A stretch of 8,069 bases of DNA from contig JAEWOQ010000309.1 of the NCBI GenBank assembly GCA_023460875.1, forward strand, positions 1-8,069, read 5' to 3'. Positions 4,964 to 8,069 of this stretch are shown here, piece after piece; within the stretch, counting starts at the first letter, position 1; every line of letters begins with the position of its first letter. The notes beneath the pieces are model-generated. The model ran no database searches. It was not told the origin of the DNA and worked only from the letters and a program-made list of their open reading frames with translations. Made by a program: the position numbers and the translations under genes. This DNA comes from Pseudomonadota bacterium (lineage in GTDB: Bacteria; Myxococcota_A; Polyangia; Polyangiales; Polyangiaceae).

Positions 4964-5659
4964 ATGCAACACTTCATCGAACACGGTCCCTCCTTCGCCT
5001 GGCTCCGAGTTCAGCTCGAGCAAGGAGAGAGCATCCAAGCCGAGGCGGGCGCCATGGTGCGTCGCACACCCGAGCTGGAGATGACGACCCACATCAACGC
5101 GGGCTATCGGCCCGGGATGTTCCGGTTGCTATGGAATTTGCTCGTGGCCTTTCTCCGAAAGGTCCTGGGTGGGGAGACGTTCTTCGTCAACCGCTTCCAG
5201 GGGCCTCAGGGGGGCGAGGTCGTGCTAGCGCCGTCCCTGAGCGGGCACATCGTGCACAAACGGCTCACCGGTGCCCAGAAGCTCTTCGTGCAGACGGGGA
5301 GCTACCTCGCGAACACCGGCTCCGTGGACACGAAGGTGCGCTTTGGCGGGCTCCGCACGCTGCTCGGCGGCGAGGGGCTCGTCCTGCTCGAGTGCAGCGG
5401 TCAGGGTGATCTCTGGGTGAACTCCTATGGCGGCGTCATCGAGATCCCCGTGGACGGCCGGTTCGTGGTCGACACGGGGCACATCGTCGCGTTCGACGGC
5501 ACCCTCGACTTCAAGGTCCGCGGCGTCGGGGGGCTGAAGTCGTTCCTCTTCTCGGGGGAGGGGCTCGTCTGTGAGTTCCGCGGACGCGGCACCGTCTATG
5601 TCCAGTCCCGCAACCTGAATAGCCTCGTCGGCTGGCTCGGCCCCCTGCTGCCCGCTTGA
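4964..5659 (+). CDS. AIM24/TIGR00266-family protein, paralogue 1, with hydrophobic insert
   Basis: The 231-residue product belongs to the AIM24 (TIGR00266, formerly DUF124) beta-rich family. Yeast Aim24 is a mitochondrial inner-membrane protein affecting MICOS; the bacterial role is not firmly known. Family landmarks are 'EAGAM' (27-31), 'LGGETFFVNRF' (68-78), 'VQTGSYLA' (109-116), 'GEGLVLLE' (136-143), 'VDTGHIVAF' (169-177), 'FSGEGLVCEF' (196-205) and 'GTVYVQSRN' (209-217). Unlike the two following copies it carries about 8 extra residues, forming a hydrophobic stretch at 53-64 (rich in L, W, F, V) before the LGGE motif; this could touch the membrane. The start at 4964 matches the paralogues' N-termini; the frame is open further upstream only across the hairpin leader. 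No strong Shine-Dalgarno is seen. It leads a three-gene operon, 41 bp before the next member. Confidence 0.92.
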   Translation: MQHFIEHGPSFAWLRVQLEQGESIQAEAGAMVRRTPELEMTTHINAGYRPGMFRLLWNLLVAFLRKVLGGETFFVNRFQGPQGGEVVLAPSLSGHIVHKRLTGAQKLFVQTGSYLANTGSVDTKVRFGGLRTLLGGEGLVLLECSGQGDLWVNSYGGVIEIPVDGRFVVDTGHIVAFDGTLDFKVRGVGGLKSFLFSGEGLVCEFRGRGTVYVQSRNLNSLVGWLGPLLPA

Positions 5660-5668
5660 CCCGCCCGC

Positions 5669-5700
5669 TCCACGGAGCCCCTGATCCACGGAGTCCCCCG
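5669..5700 (+). repeat. 16-bp tandem duplication carrying the ribosome site of AIM24 paralogue 2
   Basis: TCCACGGAGCCCC (5669-5681) recurs as TCCACGGAGTCCC (5685-5697), 12 of 13 identical with a 16-bp period. The second copy supplies the GGAG (5690-5693), 7 bases before the ATG at 5701, a good Shine-Dalgarno. The first copy is a duplicate GGAG too far upstream to serve that start. Confidence 0.55.
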
Positions 5701-6384
5701 ATGCACTTCGAGATTTCCTACCTCCCCGCTCACTCCCTGGCGACCGCCCACCTGAACCCAGGAGAGTCCGTCCGCGCCGAGGCCTCGGCCATGGTGAGCA
5801 TGACGAGCGACATCCAGACCTCCACCACGGCCCGCGGCGCCGGCGGCGGTATCTTCGGCGGTCTGAAGCGCGCCATGCTCGGCGGCGAGTCCTTCTTCAC
5901 GAACCTGTTCACGGCGCATGCTCCAGGGGCTCACGTCACCTTCGCGCCCAACCTCTGCGGCAGCATGGTGGTCCATGAGCTCGACTCGTCGGAGAACCTG
6001 CTCATCCAGGGGTCGAGCTACGTGGCCGCGCCGGACTCCGTGCGCATCGACACGCAGTTCCAGGGCTTCAAGGGCTTCTTCAGCGGAGAGAGCCTGTTCT
6101 TCTTGGAGGCGAGCGGCGACGGTCCGGTGCTCATCAACGCCTTCGGCGCCATCGAGAAGATCGACCTCGACGGCACGATGATCGTGGACACGGGCCACCT
6201 CGTCGCGTTCACCAGCGGGATTCGCTACTCGATCTCCAAGGCCTCCGCCGGTTGGATCGCCAGCTATCTCAGCGGCGAAGGTCTCGTCCTGCGGGTCGAG
6301 GGGCGCGGCACCCTCTACGTCCAGAGCCGCAATCCAAGCGAGTTCGGCAAGAACGTCGGGTCGAAACTCCCGCCTCGGAGCTGA
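5701..6384 (+). CDS. AIM24/TIGR00266-family protein, paralogue 2
   Basis: The 227-residue product has the same fold landmarks as its neighbours: 'EASAM' (27-31, Ser for the usual Gly), 'LGGESFFTNLF' (60-70), 'IQGSSYVA' (102-109), 'VDTGHLVAF' (162-170), 'SGEGLVLRVEGRGTLYVQSRN' landmarks (191-211). It lacks the hydrophobic insert of paralogue 1; the matching loop is Gly-rich (46-54). It also departs from both other copies near 179-190, where the usual 'GG-K-F-F' text before SGEGLV is replaced by 'SAGWIASYL', so its C-terminal half is the most diverged. The ATG at 5701 has a GGAG 7 bases upstream and matches the paralogues; a longer frame from 5656 overlaps the previous stop and is unlikely. It is 4 bp from the next gene and surely co-transcribed. 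No enzyme residues are evident; a structural or membrane-associated role is inferred. Confidence 0.92.
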   Translation: MHFEISYLPAHSLATAHLNPGESVRAEASAMVSMTSDIQTSTTARGAGGGIFGGLKRAMLGGESFFTNLFTAHAPGAHVTFAPNLCGSMVVHELDSSENLLIQGSSYVAAPDSVRIDTQFQGFKGFFSGESLFFLEASGDGPVLINAFGAIEKIDLDGTMIVDTGHLVAFTSGIRYSISKASAGWIASYLSGEGLVLRVEGRGTLYVQSRNPSEFGKNVGSKLPPRS

Positions 6385-6388
6385 AGCC

Positions 6389-7072
6389 ATGAACTACGAA
6401 ATCCTCGATTCTCCCGACTTTGCCCTGCTCCGCGTCACCCTCGACGCTGGCGAGAAGATCGTCAGCGAGAGCGGCGCGATGGTGGCCATGGACACCGAGC
6501 TCGACCTGCAGACGAACATGCGCGGCGGCGTCCTCGCCGCGGCCAAGCGAAAGCTGCTCGGCGGCGAGTCCTTGTTCCAGAACACGTACACCTCTCGCGC
6601 CCCTGGCCAGCGGGTCTTCTTCGCCCCGCCCTCGGAGGGCGACATGCGCGCTCGGCAGCTCGCGCCGGGCGAGGTCTTCTTCTTGCAAAGCGGCGCGTAC
6701 GTCGCTCACCTCGGCGACGAGCTCGTGCTCGACAGCAAGTGGGCGGGGGTCAAGTCGTTCTTCGGCGGCGTGGGCCTGTTCATGCTGAAGCTGGTCGGTC
6801 CGGGCACCGTGTTCTACGCGAGCTACGGCGCGATCCACGAGGTGAGCGTCGGACCCGACGGCTACACCGTGGACACGGGGCATGTGGTGGGTTTCACCGA
6901 CGGCGTCGATTTCAAGGTGCGCCCCTTCGGCGGCTTCAAGGGCCTGTTCTTCAGCGGCGAGGGGCTCGTGTGCAACTTCACGGGCAACGGGACGGTCTTC
7001 TTGCAGACTCGAAACGCCCAGGGCCTGGCTGCGTTCCTGCACCCGTTTCGTCCGGTGCAATCGAACGGCTGA
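6389..7072 (+). CDS. AIM24/TIGR00266-family protein, paralogue 3
   Basis: The 227-residue product carries 'ESGAM' (27-31), 'LGGESLFQNTY' (57-67), 'LQSGAYVA' (99-106), 'YASYGAIHEV' (143-152), 'VDTGHVVGF' (161-169), 'GGFKGLFFSGEGLVCNF' (181-197) and 'GTVFLQTRN' (201-209). The loop before LGGE is short and basic (AAAKRK, 50-55), unlike the hydrophobic one in paralogue 1. Its C-terminal half (DFKVR..GG.K..FFSGEGLVC) resembles paralogue 1 more than paralogue 2. The ATG at 6389 has a GGAG at 6377-6380 with 8-base spacing; that GGAG lies inside the end of paralogue 2, and only 4 bp separate the genes. It closes the operon, and 43 bp later the convergent lipoprotein gene ends. Exact biochemical function is unknown for the bacterial family. 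Confidence 0.93.
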   Translation: MNYEILDSPDFALLRVTLDAGEKIVSESGAMVAMDTELDLQTNMRGGVLAAAKRKLLGGESLFQNTYTSRAPGQRVFFAPPSEGDMRARQLAPGEVFFLQSGAYVAHLGDELVLDSKWAGVKSFFGGVGLFMLKLVGPGTVFYASYGAIHEVSVGPDGYTVDTGHVVGFTDGVDFKVRPFGGFKGLFFSGEGLVCNFTGNGTVFLQTRNAQGLAAFLHPFRPVQSNG

Positions 7073-7078
7073 GGTGCC

Positions 7079-7114
7079 GCGGCCGCCCCGCGGGCCGCCG
7101 CGACAGCGGGCGGC
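7079..7114. terminator. GC-rich hairpin region between convergent genes
   Basis: The 43-bp gap between the AIM24 operon and the convergent lipoprotein gene holds two overlapping, mutually exclusive stems: GCGGCC (7079-7084) with GGCCGC (7093-7098), and GCCGCC (7094-7099) with GGCGGC (7109-7114). Placement suits a shared bidirectional terminator. There is no T-tract on either strand, so it is only a candidate. Confidence 0.4.
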
Positions 7115-7115
7115 G

Positions 7116-8054
7116 TCACTCGTCGCGGCCGAAGCTCAGCGCACGACAAAGGCCGGACCAACACAGAGCGCCCGCCGGGTGGTCGGCGCAGTCCGCGAGA
7201 GATCGACAGGCGCGGCAACGTGCTCCCTCGCAGACGTTACCCTCCCCGTGCTGAGCGCACGCCCCATGATCCGTGCAGGGCGCGCAGCTGCCCCCCAGGC
7301 ATAGGTTGCCCGCTGGGTGCTCTGCGCAGTCATGGGTACCGTCGCAGCGACCACACTCACCGGAGGTCTGGCAGCGGTTGCCCCACGGGTGCTCGCTGCA
7401 CGCGTCGTGCGAGCCGCAGTCCTCGCAGCTCCCGCTCGAGCAGACCCTGCCGGCGCAGTCGCTCGGCTGCTCGCATTCACGGCAGCGGCCCTCGACGCAG
7501 AGGTCTCCCTCCGGGTGGTGGGCGCAGTCGCCATCGTCATGGCAGGGGGCGCAGCGACCATCCCGGCAGACGGAGGCTTCGCACTGATCGGACACCGTGC
7601 ATTGGAGACACTCTCCCTCGCTGCAGTGGGCGCCGCGAGGGTGCCCCGCGCAGTGATCGTCTTGCCAACAGGGCCGGCAGTCGCCGTCCGCGCAGCGCCA
7701 GCTGCCACACTCGGCGCTCCCGCGGCACTCTGGCTCCGGGGGAGTCGGGGGAGCGGGCTTGGGCGGGGGAGTCGGAGGGGCCTGCGCCGCCCTCCCTCCG
7801 CTCGCGCCCTGGGGCTCTTCACCGCCGCCGCCGCTCGACCGGTCAGGCTCGGCGCGCCCTCCCACCCCGGGGACACCTCCGACGCCCTCGTTCCCCCCCG
7901 ACGACCCGCCCGCCCCTCCCGGCCCTGGGATCGGCACGATGGGATTGCTCCCGCCGGCCCCGACGACGACATCGTCCTCGGGGCGCCCAACACAGGCCCC
8001 AACGGAGCCGAGGCCCACGACCAACACCCAACCCCACAGCCGCGCCTGACCCAT
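7116..8054 (-). CDS. Secreted lipoprotein with Gly/Pro linker and nine-module cysteine-rich repeat array
   Basis: The 312-residue protein starts with a short basic/hydrophobic signal peptide ending in VGAC (lipobox, lipid-modified C21). A Gly/Ser/Pro-rich low-complexity stalk follows (about 31-108), with a 'PPTPPPKPAPPTPP' segment before the cysteine domain. Residues 110-303 hold 36 cysteines in nine units of four, with pattern C-x5-C-x4 or x8-C-x4/5-C-x2. The longer units carry an HPxG motif (GHPRG, HHPEG, EHPWG, EHPAG, DHPAG; one variant is QHGEG). An even count in strict register suggests up to 18 disulfides, so the domain should lie outside the cytoplasmic membrane. It resembles disulfide-rich surface lipoproteins common in Myxococcota; the ligand or role is unknown. 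The ATG at 8054 has an AGGGGG-type ribosome site just upstream, at the window edge. It is convergent with the AIM24 operon. Confidence 0.88.
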   Translation of the reverse strand: MGQARLWGWVLVVGLGSVGACVGRPEDDVVVGAGGSNPIVPIPGPGGAGGSSGGNEGVGGVPGVGGRAEPDRSSGGGGEEPQGASGGRAAQAPPTPPPKPAPPTPPEPECRGSAECGSWRCADGDCRPCWQDDHCAGHPRGAHCSEGECLQCTVSDQCEASVCRDGRCAPCHDDGDCAHHPEGDLCVEGRCRECEQPSDCAGRVCSSGSCEDCGSHDACSEHPWGNRCQTSGECGRCDGTHDCAEHPAGNLCLGGSCAPCTDHGACAQHGEGNVCEGARCRACRSLADCADHPAGALCWSGLCRALSFGRDE

Positions 8055-8069
8055 GTCGCCCCCCCCTGC

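Noticed and set aside
5596..7060. Long minus-strand frames (5596-6390 and 6269-7060) opposite the AIM24 genes
   Set aside because: They mirror the AIM24 coding frames, repeat similar shadow text for each paralogue, and have no family features.
7132..7750. Periodic pattern on the DNA near the right end, considered as a repeat array
   Set aside because: The period follows the cysteine modules of the lipoprotein at protein level with diverged DNA; it is not a CRISPR or mobile repeat.

Overview
The window is about 8 kb of very GC-rich DNA with dense, well-separated genes. The gene content suggests a myxobacterium-like organism (Myxococcota, perhaps Polyangia). Pointers are a soluble Ser/Thr protein kinase, a small Pin1-like parvulin, a CxxH...CxxC zinc-knuckle protein with one membrane helix, and a Gly/Pro-rich lipoprotein with a cysteine-rich repeat array. 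This taxonomic call is inference; there is no rRNA or other marker gene here.

Layout. (1) Positions 1-57 hold the Gly/Asp/Asn-rich tail of a gene that starts before the window (+). (2) A Ser/Thr kinase lies on the minus strand at 220-1257. Upstream of it in the same direction (1387-about 1995) is an NAD-dependent epimerase/SDR relative. It has lost its NAD-binding N-terminus and an internal block of about 65 codons, so I call it a pseudogene. (3) Divergent from that remnant is a plus-strand set: a zinc-knuckle single-pass membrane protein (2124-2720), a Pin1-like parvulin (2867-3187) and a HAD phosphatase (3187-3915). The last two overlap by one base (TGATG). (4) An M48 metallopeptidase (minus, 3902-4819) converges on the HAD gene with a 14-bp overlap of coding ends. 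(5) Divergent from the peptidase is an operon of three AIM24/TIGR00266 paralogues (4964-5659, 5701-6384, 6389-7072), preceded by a leader with two back-to-back hairpins. (6) A cysteine-rich lipoprotein gene (minus, 7116-8054) converges on the AIM24 operon across a 43-bp GC-rich hairpin region.

How the genes may work together. The plus-strand set 2124-3915 looks co-directional, with translational coupling of the isomerase and phosphatase. The M48 peptidase and the AIM24 triplet share a 144-bp divergent control region. M48 peptidases act on envelope proteins, and yeast Aim24 is a mitochondrial inner-membrane protein, so a shared role in membrane or envelope upkeep is a reasonable but untested idea. 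I see no phage, transposon, CRISPR or RNA gene. There is no gene-free stretch over 300 bases. The main unusual items are the eroded epimerase, the nine-module cysteine array, the AIM24 triplet with a hydrophobic insert in its first member, and several short repeats or palindromes in the intergenic regions.
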